DNA of 64,000 nucleotides from Dillenia suffruticosa (GCA_033439265.1 JAVTVX010000034.1:9827001-9891000), one strand, 5' to 3'; shown: positions 11,422 to 23,902, counted from the stretch's first letter. Translations and numbers: made by a program. The notes: generated by a model not told the origin, from the letters alone.

Positions 11422-11649
11422 TGTTATGAATTTTTAAAAATTCAAATCTCATGAGTTAATGCATTCAAAATGAAATTAATTGGGAAAACATAATCGAAAA
11501 AAATTAAATGTAATAAAGAACAGAAGAAATTGAGATTGTCGGAGATTGTCGAAATCAAGAATGATCGAAGATATATTTGATCCTATTTCTTGGATTATTT
11601 TTAATTATATTTAATTATTATTGTATTTGATATACGATCGTATGTAACA
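11422..11649 (+). repeat. Copia 3' LTR, internally deleted (228 bp)
   Basis: Starts TGTTATGAATTTTT after a purine tract (AAGTGGGAGA) and ends CGTATGTAACA. It matches both ends of the 507-bp 5' LTR but lacks about 280 bp in the middle, including the TATA region. Confidence 0.8.
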
Positions 11650-11717
11650 GACTGCTCTCTCAACCTCTGAAGAAGAGTTCTTCTCACGTACTATTTCTCT
11701 CTCTTTTTGCTAAGAGG

Positions 11718-11722
11718 CACTT
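11718..11722. repeat. Target-site duplication CACTT, left copy
   Basis: CACTT directly precedes the chromovirus 5' LTR and recurs at 27109-27113 directly after its 3' LTR. This proves a single insertion unit despite the large nested element inside. Confidence 0.9.
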
Positions 11723-12127
11723 TGTAACAAACAGCTTAGCTTAAGGCAGAAGACTTCATGTAACAGTTAGGAATATAGGAATGTAGTTGAGTTAGTTGAA
11801 TTGTAACTGCAATCTGTTGAGAGCAGTTAGGAGTTACAGAGGGAGCTAGCCTATAAATACCTGTAAGAGTGCAGAAGAAGGGCATTGAGAAATTGTTCTT
11901 AATTCTAGCCTTCTCTTTCTTCTTTCTTCTCTCACTTTCTCTCTTCAATTCTCTCTTCCTCCTCCCCCTTCTCTATCCCTTTCTGCTTCTTTACAAACCT
12001 CTATCTGCAGTATACTCAGTGTGATCTGCAAGTTGCATTGCTGAGTATCATCCCTGAAAATGTTCGTAGTTGGCACTTGTCGACTTACTCTATTGCTTCA
12101 AGTCGACATCCACCCTAGGCTGTTACA
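11723..12127 (+). repeat. Chromovirus 5' LTR (405 bp)
   Basis: Runs from TGTAACAAACAGC to CTAGGCTGTTACA. A CTATAAATACC TATA box is near 11851. By eye it differs from the 3' LTR by about 10 substitutions and one 12-bp indel, near 2.5 percent. Confidence 0.93.
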
Positions 12128-12131
12128 AATT

Positions 12132-12143
12132 TGGTATCAGAGC
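12132..12143 (+). other. Primer-binding site, tRNA-Met
   Basis: TGGTATCAGAGC, a perfect initiator-tRNA-Met complement, begins four bases after the LTR end. Confidence 0.92.
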
Positions 12144-12170
12144 TCTCAGATTCTTGGCCACAGTGAAACA

Positions 12171-13793
12171 ATGGCAGAAGGAACTAAGCAAAAAAGTCAA
12201 GAAGCAAAAACAGAAGAGCTTAAGTTGTACGTGGACAAAAAGATAGAGGAAATTACTCAGAAGGTGGACCAGAGAATAGACCAGAAACTGGATGTTTTCT
12301 TGGCCAAGTTAGAAGCACGTTTTGGTGATAACTTGAAGAAACTACAAGGAGAAAAAGAGGCAACGACCACTGCAGATCAAAATCTGAATTCTCCACTTCT
12401 TCCTACTCCCAACGAAGGGAGAATAAGAATAGATGGAGAACATTTCTTCAACAAGAAAGATACTCAGCCTCGAAACATGATACTTCATCCATCGAGAGTT
12501 GAGCTACCTATCTTTTCTGGAGAGATTCCACGCATGTGGATCAGAAAATGCAATAAGTTCTTTGCAATTTATCAGGTATCTCATCATAAAAAAACTGAGT
12601 TAATAGAAATCTATATCGAAGGAAAAGCTGAAATTTGGTATGAAGGACTCAAAAAGATAAAGAAGGAAATGGAATGGGATGAATTTTCCAGTCTATTGTG
12701 TCAAGGATTTGAAACTAAAGGAATGCAAGATGAGGTAGAGGAATTTAATAAGCTCCAACAACATGGGTCTTTAGCCAAATACCAAGAGAAGTTTGAGGAA
12801 TTGTGGGGATTAATGCTGCATAAGAATCCCTGGTTAACTGAGTCTTATTTCATTTTAAGCTTTATAAGTGGAGTCAAAGAAGACATTAAACAGGTACTGA
12901 GAATGATAAAGCCCACCACTCTCATTCAAGCTTTCGAAATAGCTGCCCTGCAAGAACAGTCCTTAGAGTTATCAATGAAAGGAAGGATCAGTATGAGCAA
13001 GCAGGGGAGGAATCGAGAAGGTAATATTGGAGTCAAAACTCCTTCAGGATTTAACAGTCCTACAGTTCCAACAGAAGGAACGAATAAGAATGCACAAGGG
13101 AGTAGTGTTTCGGGCAGTTACTGGCCCAAAATAACTTCACAAGAACTACACCATAGAAGGAGTAATAATCTTTGTTTTAAGTATGGGGAAAGGTTTACTC
13201 CAGGACATAGATGCAGATTTAAACATCTGAACTTCATCTTAGCTGCTGAAGATGTAGGGGGAAATGAACTTACTGAAGATGAAAAGGAAGAAGAGGACAA
13301 GAAACAAGCTGACATTAAGGAGTGTATGCAAATCTCTCTATGTACATTATCCAGCTCTATGAGGAGACAAATGATAGCATTGCAAGGAACATTATATGGA
13401 CTGGAGATCACTATTTTGGTAGACAAAGGAAGCTCTAATAGTTTTCTACACCAAAGAACAGCAACCAAACTGAAGTTGTCAGTGGAATCAGCTGAAGAGT
13501 TGCATGCAGAGATTGCAGATGGAAGCAGGATCACCAGTTCTACCAAAGTAAGACATGTGAAATGGTCCATTCAGAGGTACACCTTCTCCTTTGATTTAAG
13601 AGTAATAACTCTAGGAAGGTGGGATATTATATTAGGAGTGGATTGGATGTACAATTATAGTCCCATCACATTTGATTTTAAAAGGCTGCAAGTCAGTTTC
13701 TGGTGGGAAGGAAATGAGGTCGTTTTAGAAGGGACAGTAGAGCAACCTTTAATCAAATTAGTAAGGGGAAAGGCCACTAAGAGATTCAGATAG
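12171..13793 (+). pseudogene. Chromovirus Gag and protease part of gag-pol
   Basis: The start is ATG at 12171, the first one after the primer site; the open frame reaches further upstream, but that part is LTR. A charged coiled-coil-like N terminus is followed by a retrotransposon Gag domain at about residues 90-250. The zinc knuckle near 13171-13213 reads CFKYGERFTPGHRC, so its second Cys is Tyr, a G-to-A change. The protease follows, with active-site loop LVDKGSSNSFL near 13418, where DSG or DTG is usual. TAG codons at 13791-13793 and 13797-13799 interrupt an otherwise continuous frame into reverse transcriptase. The product would package and process element RNA; this copy is dead. Confidence 0.88.
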
Positions 13794-13799
13794 CAATAG

Positions 13800-15446
13800 C
13801 TACATAATTGTGCTGCTCTAGAAGTAACTAGTGAACTAAAGGAAGCAGAAATTGAACTTCCAGAAGAAATCTCAGCAGTACTTTCTGAGTTTAAGGAAGT
13901 GTTTGAAATTCCTAATAACCTTCCACCAAAAAGAACACAAGACTACTCTATTCCCTTGAAACCTGAAACTCAACCTTTCAAACTTAAGCCATATAGATAT
14001 CCTCACTCTCAAAAGATAGAGATAGAGAAGCAAGTGCAAGAGATGTTAGATCATGGCACCATTAGACATAGCACTAGTCCATTCGCATCTCTTGTTTTGC
14101 TGGTAAAAAAAAAAGATGGAACATGGCGTTTTTGTGTGGATTATAGGCAACTCAATTCACTGACCACCAAGGATAAATACCCCATTCCCAACATAGATGA
14201 ATTGTTGGATGAATTACATGGCTCTAAGGTTTTCTCTAAGATAGATCTTAGGGCTGGCTACCATCAGATAAGAGTCAAGCCTTGTGATGTGGAGAAGACA
14301 GCCTTCCAAACTTACCATGGTTATTTTGAGTTCTTGGTTATGCCTTTTGGATTGACAAATGCCCCAGCCACATTCCGATCTCTAATGAATTGCATTTTTC
14401 AGCCACTTCTGAGGAAGTCAGTTCTAGTCTTCTTCGATGATATATTGATCTATAGTCCAAATATTTTTACTCATGCTCAACACCTCAGGGCTGTGCTTTT
14501 GACACTTCAACACCATAAACTCTTTGCTAAGCTATCCAAATGTATTTTTGCCCAACCACAAGTAGAATATTTGGGGCATGTGGTGACTGCAGAAGGAGTG
14601 AAGATGGACTCCCAGAAAACTGATTGTATATCTTCATGGCCTACTCCCAAATCTGTCAAATCCTTGAGAGGATTCTTGGGACTTACTGGATATTACAGGA
14701 GATGTGTGAAGGACTATGGCATAATAACTAGGCCTTTGAATGACCTTTTGAAGAAAGATAGTTTTCTATGGTTAAAACAAGCTGAGATAGCTTTTAATCA
14801 ACTGAAAACAGCCATGAGCATAGCACCTGTTATGCGGCTGCCTGATTTTTCCAAGCCTTTTATTGTGGAGACTGATGCTTGCTCTTTAGGACGGGGAGCA
14901 GTATTAATGCAAGAAAGGCAGCCTATAGCATACTTGAGTAAGGAATTGGGTCCTAGGAGCAGGGGATTGTCCATTTATAAGAAAGAATTATTATTTGTGG
15001 TGATGGCTGTAACTAAGTGGAAACACTACTTGATTGGCCACCATTTCATAATTAGAACTGACCATCAAAGTTTCAAGTATTTGATGGAATAGAAGCTTAC
15101 CACTTCATTGCAGTACAAATGGCTAGCCAAGCTGCTGGGAATGGATTATGAAATACAATATAAAAAAGGGACTGAGAATAAGGTAGCAGATGCTTTATCA
15201 AGGAGGGGACTCCAAGAAGAAGAAGAAATAGAATCCACTCTCTCTGCTATAACCACAGTACAGCCAGTTTGGATATCAGAAGTACAGCAAAGTTACGAGC
15301 TAGATGAAGATTGTCAAAGTATTATAGCACAATTGACTCTGCAACCTGACTGTAAACCTGAATTTCAATATAAAGATGGTATCTTGAAATACAAAAGGAA
15401 GATCATGGTAGGCAAAGGAAATCAGCTCAGACAAAGAATAGTATAG
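13800..15446 (+). pseudogene. Chromovirus reverse transcriptase and RNase H
   Basis: Same frame as gag. Reverse transcriptase motifs appear in order: FCVDYRQLNSLTTKDKYPIP near 14133, KIDLRAGYHQIRV near 14240, [12 protein letters not shown] near 14341, and the catalytic FFDDILIYS near 14432. RNase H follows with ETDACSLGRGAVL near 14869, a YKKELL segment near 14978, and TDHQSFKYLM before an in-frame TAG at 15090-15092. The frame resumes with KWLAKLLGMDYEIQYKKG and ADALSRR. TAG at 15444-15446 and 15483-15485 follow. The stops lie where related elements have Gln or Trp, so each is one transition from the expected codon. Confidence 0.9.
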
Positions 15447-15529
15447 CAGATGCATAGTTCAGCCACAGGAGGACAATCAGGGTAGTTGGGAACTTTACAG
15501 AGAGTCAAGTCTGTGTTCTTGGTCAGGTT
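15447..15529 (+). pseudogene. Chromovirus integrase, N-terminal part before nested insertion
   Basis: The gag-pol frame continues through the HHCC zinc-binding region of integrase (HSSATGGQSG, where a second His is expected but Gln is present) and stops at the nested element. The last five bases, GTTCT, are the target duplication. The remaining integrase resumes at 25485 in the compatible frame. Confidence 0.85.
15525..15529. repeat. Target-site duplication GTTCT, left copy
   Basis: GTTCT precedes the nested element and recurs at 25480-25484. Counting only one copy keeps the chromovirus integrase frame open across the site. Confidence 0.92.
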
Positions 15530-17073
15530 GTCGAAGCCCTCAAATTAATACTGATTCCCCCAATGCAACAAACTGTAGCAATAGTGGTTACCAGGTCGAA
15601 TCCCAAGAGAACTATGTTAACTTAACTTCTTAGTAAATGCCAAAATAAAATGGGGGGTTTATAAAAGAAATTCCTAAATCAAAATTAAATAGGTAAAATT
15701 AAAAGACAAATCAAATATGCAAAAATACTAAAATTTAAAGAAGAAATTCAATTCACCAAACTCCGATTCAAGGGTTCATATATTCGATTGTCTTATTGAT
15801 CATTGGTTGAAAATATTATTCTTGCAATTCAAGCATTTAACCTTAGATCTATTAGGATAGCAATAACAAATCTTGTGTTTTCCTAAAATAATTGACCAAA
15901 CCCAGCATCCAATCAAAACTTATCATTAATCGACTGGGCACGATAGCGTTCCATATCAAATAATGACAGCATTAAGTTCTGCGAAAACAGTTAAACCAAA
16001 ATGCAAATAACCAGGGTAGCCGTACAATTATTCGATTTTGTTTCATCGATTCCTTAGGTTAAAATGAATATTGGCAAATGACCCATACACATATATATCC
16101 TATTTGCTACTCGTATCATTCATTCATAACAATTACGGATCACTGAAATCCTGGATGCAGTAGAAAAATTAATATTGAATTAAATTGTCAGATTAACCAA
16201 TACCAATTCTTCATAAAAATAAACCAAGAATCGACGAATACTTGAATTAAAAATGCAAGAAATTAAATAAAATACATAATCTCAGAATGAAGAACAATCG
16301 ATTAAAATTCCCCTTGAATCAGAATAAAGAAATTAGCCACTCATGGTGATAAGTGTCAATAAAAAAATTAAAGAAAACTAAATGTTCTTAAGAAAGAAAT
16401 AAAAACCTAATGGAGAATGACTTCTCTCTCTTCCAGAAAATTGCAGCCGCCTCCTTGGAGTTTTCTTTTTTTCTCTGCAGCAGCCCTCCCTTCTTGTGTA
16501 AAGAGTATTTGTTGCGTCCTTTATTGTGCAGCCCTTTTGTATTTAAATAAGCAAGGCAGCCGGCCCTCTTTGGAGTGTATTTCCTTGTTTTTCTCCAGCA
16601 ACCCCTTTTTTTTTTTGGAAAATATATGTGTCTCTACAGCAGCCCTCTTTTTCGAAAATAAAATATGTCTATGGTTGAATGCAACTTCTTGTGATTAAAT
16701 AAGTAAGGGCAGCCGGCCCTCTTGGAATGAAATTGAGAGAATGATTGCTTTCCTTCCATGAAGACTTCTAAATCAACTAGGAGATCTAAAATTAGGTAAA
16801 TTATAAAATTTTTCTCCTACTAAAAATATTTTTACTAAAAGTAAAAATATTACTAAAATGTTAAAATTAGAATTCAAGCTCCACTTCTTCAAAGTCCAAT
16901 AAGATGTCTTGACTTAATTAGTTCCAAAATTGCCTCATTAAGCCCAATTTGCTCCAAGTTTTCAATTTCAATTTCCTAAAAATAAAATTCAATAAACACA
17001 ACCATTAGGGCATTAAACAATCCAAAATCAAACCATAATATTAACAATAAAAATGACAATTTGTGCATTATCA
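15530..17073 (-). repeat. Athila 3' LTR (left copy, 1544 bp)
   Basis: Starts TGGTCAGGTTGTCGAAG and ends TTGTGCATTATCA on the plus strand. By eye it differs from 23926-25479 at roughly 60 positions, near 4 percent. A small frame inside it (16417-16698) is mirrored in the other LTR and is not a gene. Confidence 0.92.
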
Positions 17074-17087
17074 ATTTCCCCCACACT
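17074..17087 (-). other. Athila polypurine tract
   Basis: On the minus strand this reads AGTGTGGGGGAAAT directly next to the 3' LTR, the primer for plus-strand synthesis. Confidence 0.85.
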
Positions 17088-18534
17088 AAACCAATGCTTG
17101 TCCTCAAGCATTCATTAGATTAATGTCACACAAGCATCCTCTTCTTCACTCCTTCCCCTCCTTCAATTCATCTTCAAATAATTTCAAAGCAGCGCATATC
17201 AAAAGATTCAAGCAAAAATAACAATTCAGAAAGCAAGTGATCATAGTTTTAAAACTTTAAAAGAAAATATAAGCATCCCATCAAGCTCGATAATCTCATC
17301 AAAATTCAATGTATCAAGATTCAATACCCTCACAAGGATTTCACTCTATACACTCAAAGTGTTTAAGGAAATTTATAAATAACTCTCAAAATCAAAGTAT
17401 AGTATGCTATTACCATAAGCTTGCTTATTTATCAAATCTCCACCACCACTTATATGAATTCAAAACAAAAATCCGGGGGACTTTGTAAGGGTTGTAACGT
17501 AGCTTGGGTAAAGGTAGGGTAAAAGGATAAATGTATCGTGTAATAAATATATCAAAGAAGCACGTCAATAACATATCCCCTATATCCCATATCATGAAAT
17601 ACAATCAAGCCAAAAGAAAGATACCCAAATCAAGATCATTATTATCTCTCAATCAAACTTTTCACATTTTCTCTTCAAATTCCCCAATTTCAAATTTTGG
17701 GAATTTCTTCATTTTCTTTTTCTTTTCCCTTTTTTTTTTGGAAACTAAATGAGGATCAATGAAAATACCGCGCATATACAATCCACCCCAAGTGTATAAT
17801 CGGCTTCCCAAAATAAATCCCACAATAGAAGTACCTCATTCCCTTTGCAAATAACCTCTCAATATATGCCCAAATCACATGCTTCTTTAATATAAGGACC
17901 AAAAAGATGGTAAAGCGTAAAAAGAAGGTTATGTGTTAATTAATGAGGTTAAAGAAAAAAATGGATATAAGCTCAAATGGGCTTCACTAGGGGATGAATA
18001 TGTGTGGGAAGGTCTTTTAAGATAGATAAAGTGTTTAAACCTAATTGCCCCCATCATATTAATGCATGAACTGATTGATGTGGTCTCAAAAAGCATAGCA
18101 AAGCAAGTTCTAGAATAAACACACTAAGATTGATGCACACTCATGAAGAAAGATTAGAGCAAATTTGATGACATGCTCTTAAGGCTCAAATTCTCACAAA
18201 AATTGTGCAATGTTATATCAAATCTATCACATTTTCAAATGACTCAATCATCAAGATCAATGGGACACTTTAAAACAATTTTATCCAAAAATAACTAATC
18301 ACACTTGTCTCTTTCATGCATTTCAAACTCAAATCAACAATGTATACTAACTCAAAATCATTATCCGACAAAATCCAGAGAGTACGAAATTCCAAAGAAA
18401 AATAGAAGAAATGACATTGGCATGAAAATCCTCCCCCACACCTAAATACTACATTGTCCTCAATGTATGCAAAAGATGAGAATTTTAGACACAATGCTAA
18501 AGAAATTCACAGTTAGCACAAATGAAAACTAATC
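17088..18534 (-). other. Athila 3' noncoding region between integrase and LTR
   Basis: About 1.4 kb with no convincing protein. A second GGTGTGGGGGAGG tract lies at about 18428-18441 (minus strand), beside a TTGAGGACAATG motif, echoing the motif at the true polypurine tract. Athila elements often carry an env-like frame here; none is recognisable in this copy. Confidence 0.7.
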
Positions 18535-20267
18535 TCAAAAAATGAAAGAAATCTCCACATCATCGTGAAATATTGTCAACCTATGTCCCTTCACCTTGAA
18601 AATTTTATTTGTGTCAAGACTTTTGATTTCCACTGCACCATGAGAAAACATATTAGTAACAACAAAGGGACCAACCCATCGAGAATGCAACTTACCTGGC
18701 ATGAGTTTGAGTCGAGAATTATATAGAAGCACTTTTTGCCCAATCTCAAATTGTTTCCTTAAGATCATACCATCGTGAAACAATTTAGTTTTCTCTTTAT
18801 AAATCCTCGAGTTCTCATAGGCCTCCAATCTCAACTCTTCAAGTTCTTGTAGTTGCAGTTTTCTTGACTCACCGGCTTCATCCATCTTCATATTGCAACG
18901 TTTGATTGCCCAATATGCCTTATGCTCAACTTCCACCGGTAAATGACAGGATTTCCCAAAAACTAACCTATAAGGAGACATCCCTATTGGCGTTTTGAAA
19001 GCTGTCCAGTACGTCCATAGTGCATCATTCAAACTTAAACTCCAATCATTTCGACTCGGGTTAACCGTCTTTTCTAAAATGGATTTAACTGCACGGTTGA
19101 AAACTTCGGCTTGTCCATTTGTCTGAGGATGGTATGCTGTAGCGATCCGGTGATGTACGCCATATTTTTTCATCAATGCTTCGATTGCGCGATTACAAAA
19201 ATGGCTCCCTTGATCATTATGATGGCTCTAGGGATCCCAAACCTGCTAAAAATGTTAGTCTTGATAAAACCTACAACAGACTTAGAATCGTCAGTCCTGG
19301 TGGCCTTTGCTTCTACCCATTTCGATACATAATCAACAGCCAAAAGAATGTAAGCATAACCACAAGACGAATGGAATGGACCCATAAAATCAATACCCCA
19401 TATATCAAATATTTCACAAACAAGAATGGGGGTTTGGGGCATCTCGTTTCTATGAGACAAAATTCCTGTCCTTTGACATCTATCACAATTCTTACAAAAC
19501 AAGTAAATATCCTTAAACAAGGTCTCCCAATATAACCCACTATCTAAAACTTTCCTTACGGTTCTCCGTGGTCCAAAATGTCCCCCACAAGCATAACTAT
19601 GACCAAATGCTAAAATGGATATATGTTCATTCTCTGGGACACATATCCTAATTATTTGGTCAAAACAAAATTTCCACAAATATGGCTCATCCCACACATA
19701 ATATTTTGCCTCACATCGAATTTTTTCCTTCCTTGACTTACTAAGATCACTAGGCAAAATGTGTGTAACCAAATAATTCACAATATCTACATACCAAGGA
19801 GTAGTACCTTTCAAGTGAAATAACTGTTTATCGGGAAAATTTTCAGAAATAGGTAATGGATCTTCTTCATTCACTAAGCTGCTTAGATGATCAGCTACCA
19901 AATTCTCAACTCCACTTCGATCCTTGATGTTCAAATCAAATTCTTGCAACAGGAGAATCCACCGTATCAACCTGGGTTTCGATTCCTTTTTCGCCAATAG
20001 ATATTTCAAAGCTGCATGATCAGAATACACAATTACTTTAGAACCAAGTAAATAGGATTTGAATTTATCTAAAGCAAAAACAATGGCCAAGAGCTCTTTT
20101 TCGGTGGTGGTGTAGTTGTATTGAGCAGTGTTCAATGTCCTTGAAGCGTAGTAAATGACGTGACTCTTTTTATCAATCCGCTGGCCAAGAACTGCTCCCA
20201 CAACAAAATTGTTTGCATCGCACATGATCTCAAAAGGTAAATTCCAATCAGGTGGTTGAATGATTGG
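18535..20267 (-). pseudogene. Athila RNase H and integrase, frameshifted
   Basis: RNase H begins around 20240 with the EIMCDANNF block and continues through [20 protein letters not shown] and [19 protein letters not shown]. Integrase follows: the HHCC finger at about 19490-19600 (H, H, CKNCDRC), then WGIDFMGPF with the first catalytic Asp near 19400. A one-base deletion near 19217, at the second catalytic Asp, shifts the frame. The rest resumes as 18535-19176 with [16 protein letters not shown], which holds the catalytic Glu, and ends with a [12 protein letters not shown] segment. With one base restored the DDE triad would be complete in sequence order. Confidence 0.88.
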
Positions 20268-21090
20268 TCAGTAGTTAACAGGTTTTTGAGCTTGTCGAAG
20301 GCTTCCTTGCATTTTTCTTCGAACTCGAAAGGTACATCTTTCTGAAGCAACTTGGATAATGGCAAGGCAATTTTTGAGAAGTCTTGAATAAACCTGCGAT
20401 AAAAACCTGCATGTCCAAGAAAACCACGTATTTTCCTAACATTTGTAGGGTAAGGTAAACTCTTGATCAAATCAACCTTCGCCTTATCTACCTCAATACC
20501 CCTATGAGAAATCACATGTCCTAACACTATGCCTTCTTTCACCATGAAATGACATTTTTCATAGTTCAAAACCAAATTCGTTTCCATGCATCTTTTCAAA
20601 ATTTTGATCAAATACCCTAGACAACTATCAAACGAGTCACCGTAAATAGTGAAATCATCCATAAATACCTCAATACAATTTTCAATATATTCAGAAAAAA
20701 TACTCAGCATGCATCTTTGGAATGTACCTGGGGCATTACATAGACCGAAAGACATCCTTCTATAAGCAAATGTTCCAAATGGACATGTGAATGTAGTCTT
20801 TTCTTGATCTTCCTGTGCAATCACGATTTGATAATAACCTAAAAAACCATCAAGAAAACAAAAGAATGATTTTCCGGCTAATCTCTCTAACATTTGATCA
20901 ATAAAGGGTAAAGGGGGGTGGTCCTTTCGAGTAGCTAAATTGAGCTTCCTAAAATCAATGACCATTCGCCAACCATTTTGCACTCGCATAGGTACCAACT
21001 CATTGTCTTGATTTCTTACCACTGTGATCCCTGTTTTCTTTGGTACCACATGGATTGGGCTAACCCACTTGCTGTCGGAAAATTGGATAA
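20268..21090 (-). pseudogene. Athila reverse transcriptase
   Basis: Minus-strand palm motifs are readable: WRMVIDFRKLNLATRKDHPP near 20960, FLDGFLGYYQI near 20855, FGLCNAPGTFQRCM near 20735, and the catalytic FMDDFTIYG near 20655. One-base frameshifts bound the segment near 21090 (an extra T in a short T run) and near 20267. The GFLG where GYSG is usual suggests a damaged substrate pocket. Confidence 0.88.
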
Positions 21091-22047
21091 ATTATGCCTT
21101 CGTCCAAAAGTTTGAGAATCTCCTTCATCACTACTTCTTTCATGTTTGGATTCATCTTTCTTTGCAATTCCCTCATTGGCTTACTGTCCTCTTCCAAAAG
21201 GATTCGATGCATGCAAATTGAGGGACTAATACCCTTTATATCGGCTAAAGTCCAACCAATTGTTGTCTTGTGCTCTTTTAGAACTTGGAGTAGCCGATTT
21301 TCTTGTTCTTCCGTCAATTCTCTTGCTATGATAATGGGTAAGGTCTCTTCGTCACCTAAGTATACATATTTGAGATGATCCGACAAAGTTTTCAATTCCA
21401 ATGTTGGAGCCTGCAAAACGGAAGGTAACATTTTCTTGTGAGAAACAGGAAATGTGGTGCTCGAATTTAAAGATCTTGATTGTTGTTCCAATATTGATTC
21501 TGAAATTTCACAAGTTTCGGTCATCTCTTCTTTAGTGTTTAATTGCGTATCCAATTCAAAACTTGTGTCATTTTCTTCTTCAAAGATTTCCTGCACAATT
21601 GAATCAATGACATTAGCGGAACAAATCGAATGACAATCATTTGGGTATCTCATGGCCTTAAAAATATTTAATTTAACAATCTCGCTGTCGAATTCAACGG
21701 AGAGTGTACCATCATCCACGTCTATTTTAGTTTTTGCCGTTTTCATGAACGGTCTTCCCAATAGTAGCGGTGCTGAATTTGTAACGGTGTCTTCATCCAT
21801 TTTTAAGATATAAAAATCGGCTGGAAAAATTAACTCATTAACCCGCACCAAAACATCTTCGACAATCCCTTCTGGATACACGATAGAACGGTCAGCCAAT
21901 TGAATAATCACTTTAGTTTCCTTTAGGGGACCTAGATTTAGAGCAATATAAATAGAATATGGCATGATATTGATTGATTCTCCTAAATCTAGCATAGCAC
22001 GTTTAAATTTCTTCATCCCAATAACACAGGGTAAAGTGAACATACCG
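21091..22047 (-). pseudogene. Athila protease and linker region
   Basis: The aspartic protease starts just after a one-base deletion near 22047. The RAMLDLGESINIMPYSIY segment near 21990 has the DLG active-site triad typical of Athila-type elements, followed by QLADRSIVYPEGI and a LLGRPFMKTAKTKID block near 21750. An acidic linker leads to the start of reverse transcriptase (LLDEGIIYPI). It would cleave the polyprotein in virus-like particles. Confidence 0.85.
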
Positions 22048-23662
22048 GATCCGAACATTTCTCAGGTAGAGACCTTTTGATAACAGCAGACACATTCTCA
22101 CCGACCTTTATTTTCTCATCACCTCTCATCTTTCTCTTGTTTGTGCACAACTCCTTCAAAAATTTTGCATATTTGGGTATTTGCTTGATGACATTTAATA
22201 AAGGTATGTTTATTTCCACATTTTTGAAAGTTTCCCAAACCTCCTTTTCGTAGTCTTCCTTTTTTGATCTTTCAAACCTGTTAGGAAAAGGTGGTACTAC
22301 TATGTTAGGACTCGTAGGTAAAAGAGAATCGGAATTTACCTTGTTTGGATTTTCATTGGCAACTTCGGCTTCTTCCTCTTCATCTTTCTTCTCATTTCTC
22401 TTTTTGGATTATGGTAGTTTTGATTGCACTTCGTTCCCACTCCTCAATACCATTGCACTAGCATTTTCCTTAGGGTTTATTACCGTTTGTGAAGGTAATT
22501 TCTCTGCTTTTTGACGCTCCAAATTGCTAACTAAAGTGGCTAGTTGAGTGATTTGATTTCCCAAGTTTTGAATGCTAGCTCTCGTTTCCTATTAAAATTG
22601 TTGAGTGTTAGTCGCGAGAACTTTTACAATATCTTCTAGGGACATACCTGAATTAGACGATTGTGTCGGTGCATGTGATGGCCTATTGAATTGCTGAGGA
22701 GAATATCTTGTTTGTCCTCCTTGATTCCCGTAACTCAGATTTGGATGCTCTCTCCATCCAGGGTTATAATGAGTAGAGTAGGGATCGTACTTCTTCTGAG
22801 GTTGGCCAGGAAATCCTCCTACGACATTTGCTTGATGAGTACAATCTTCTTATAGAGATGGACACATATCCGTAGGATGTCCGGGTATCGAGCATATACC
22901 GCAAACTTTGGTTGCATGTATTTGCCCTATAGCCATCTGACGAACCAAAGCAGTCAATTCAGAAATTTGATTTTCAAGGTGAGAGTGACTTACCTCATTA
23001 ACACGTTTCATAACTCCATCCGTTCTAAATCCAAATTGTTGAGAATTTTCTGCCATGTTGGTGATCAATTGTCTGGCTTCTTCAGGTATTTTATTTACCA
23101 ACACTCCTCCGCTGGCCGCATCTACCATACTTCTATCCATGGATAGAAGTCCTTCATAGAAATACTGAATCAAGAGCTATTCTAGTATTTGATGATGTGG
23201 ACAGCTGGCACAGAGCTATTTGAACCTCTCAAAGTACTCATATAGCGTCTCTCCGCTAATCTGTCTGATCCCACATATCTCCTTTCGAATGTTGGTAGCT
23301 CTAGATGCAGGGAAAAATTTTTCTATAAATAATCTCTGCATCCCATTCCATGTATTTATTGAACCCGGAGGTAGGTAGTACAACCAATCCGTTGCCTTAT
23401 CTTTCAGGGAAAAAGGAAAAGCTCTCAACTTAATCTGTTCTTCAGTCACTCCTTGGGGTTTCATACTCGAACAGACAACATGAAATTCCTTCAAATGTTT
23501 ATGTGGATCCTCACCTGGGAGACCACAAAAAGTAGGCAGTAAGTGAATCAAACCAGATTTAAGTTCGAATGCTACCTCAAGAGTTGGGTATTCAATGCAC
23601 AAGGGTTGTTGATTTAGATTGGGTGCAGCCAATTCCTTCAAGGTTCGCACACGATCGGCCAT
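22048..23662 (-). pseudogene. Athila gag
   Basis: Starts at ATG 23660-23662 on the minus strand (MADRVRTLKELAAPNLNQQP). The retrotransposon Gag domain covers about 23216-23600, with GLPGEDPHKHLKEF and KATDWLYYLPPGSI. TAG codons near 23213 and 23180 replace expected Gln codons. The frame continues through 22850-23173 to a zinc knuckle (CGICSIPGHPTDMC near 22880; the second half is divergent), then a low-complexity linker with more stops to 22219-22048. Almost all the damage up to 22048 is nonsense rather than frameshift. Confidence 0.88.
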
Positions 23663-23902
23663 CTTTTCCTCTTTTTTTTTTTTTCAAAAATAGACCTATC
23701 ACAAATTGTCAAATCAATGTCAAAAATTGGTTTTCAACGTAATTTACCTTTTCTTTGTCTGGTCTCCTTTCTCAATCGACGAGCAGTTTTCTCAATTTCA
23801 GAAATATATTCCAATTCACTTCCTTGAGAAGAACGGGTCATAAAATAAAAGAGGTCAGCAAAACAAATAATAAAGATAACACAATTAAGAAATCAAAATA
23901 GT

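Larger units (their letters stand above)
5400..11649 (+). mobile_element. Decayed Ty1/copia retrotransposon with unequal LTRs
   Basis: Bounded by LTRs at 5400-5906 and 11422-11649, with a tRNA-Met-type primer site after the first and a purine tract before the second. Recognisable gag, integrase, reverse transcriptase and RNase H segments lie in copia order between them. The genes are shifted among all three frames. The bases outside the two ends (TAGGC and GACTG) do not match, so no target duplication survives. Confidence 0.85.

Noticed and set aside
16417-16698. Frame present in both Athila LTRs (also 24824-25105)
   Set aside because: Conserved only because LTRs are copies of each other; substitutions do not spare the protein, and it shows no domain.
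18270-18494. Possible env-like gene downstream of Athila integrase
   Set aside because: Athila elements can carry such a frame, but here only short frames without signal peptide or transmembrane pattern exist.
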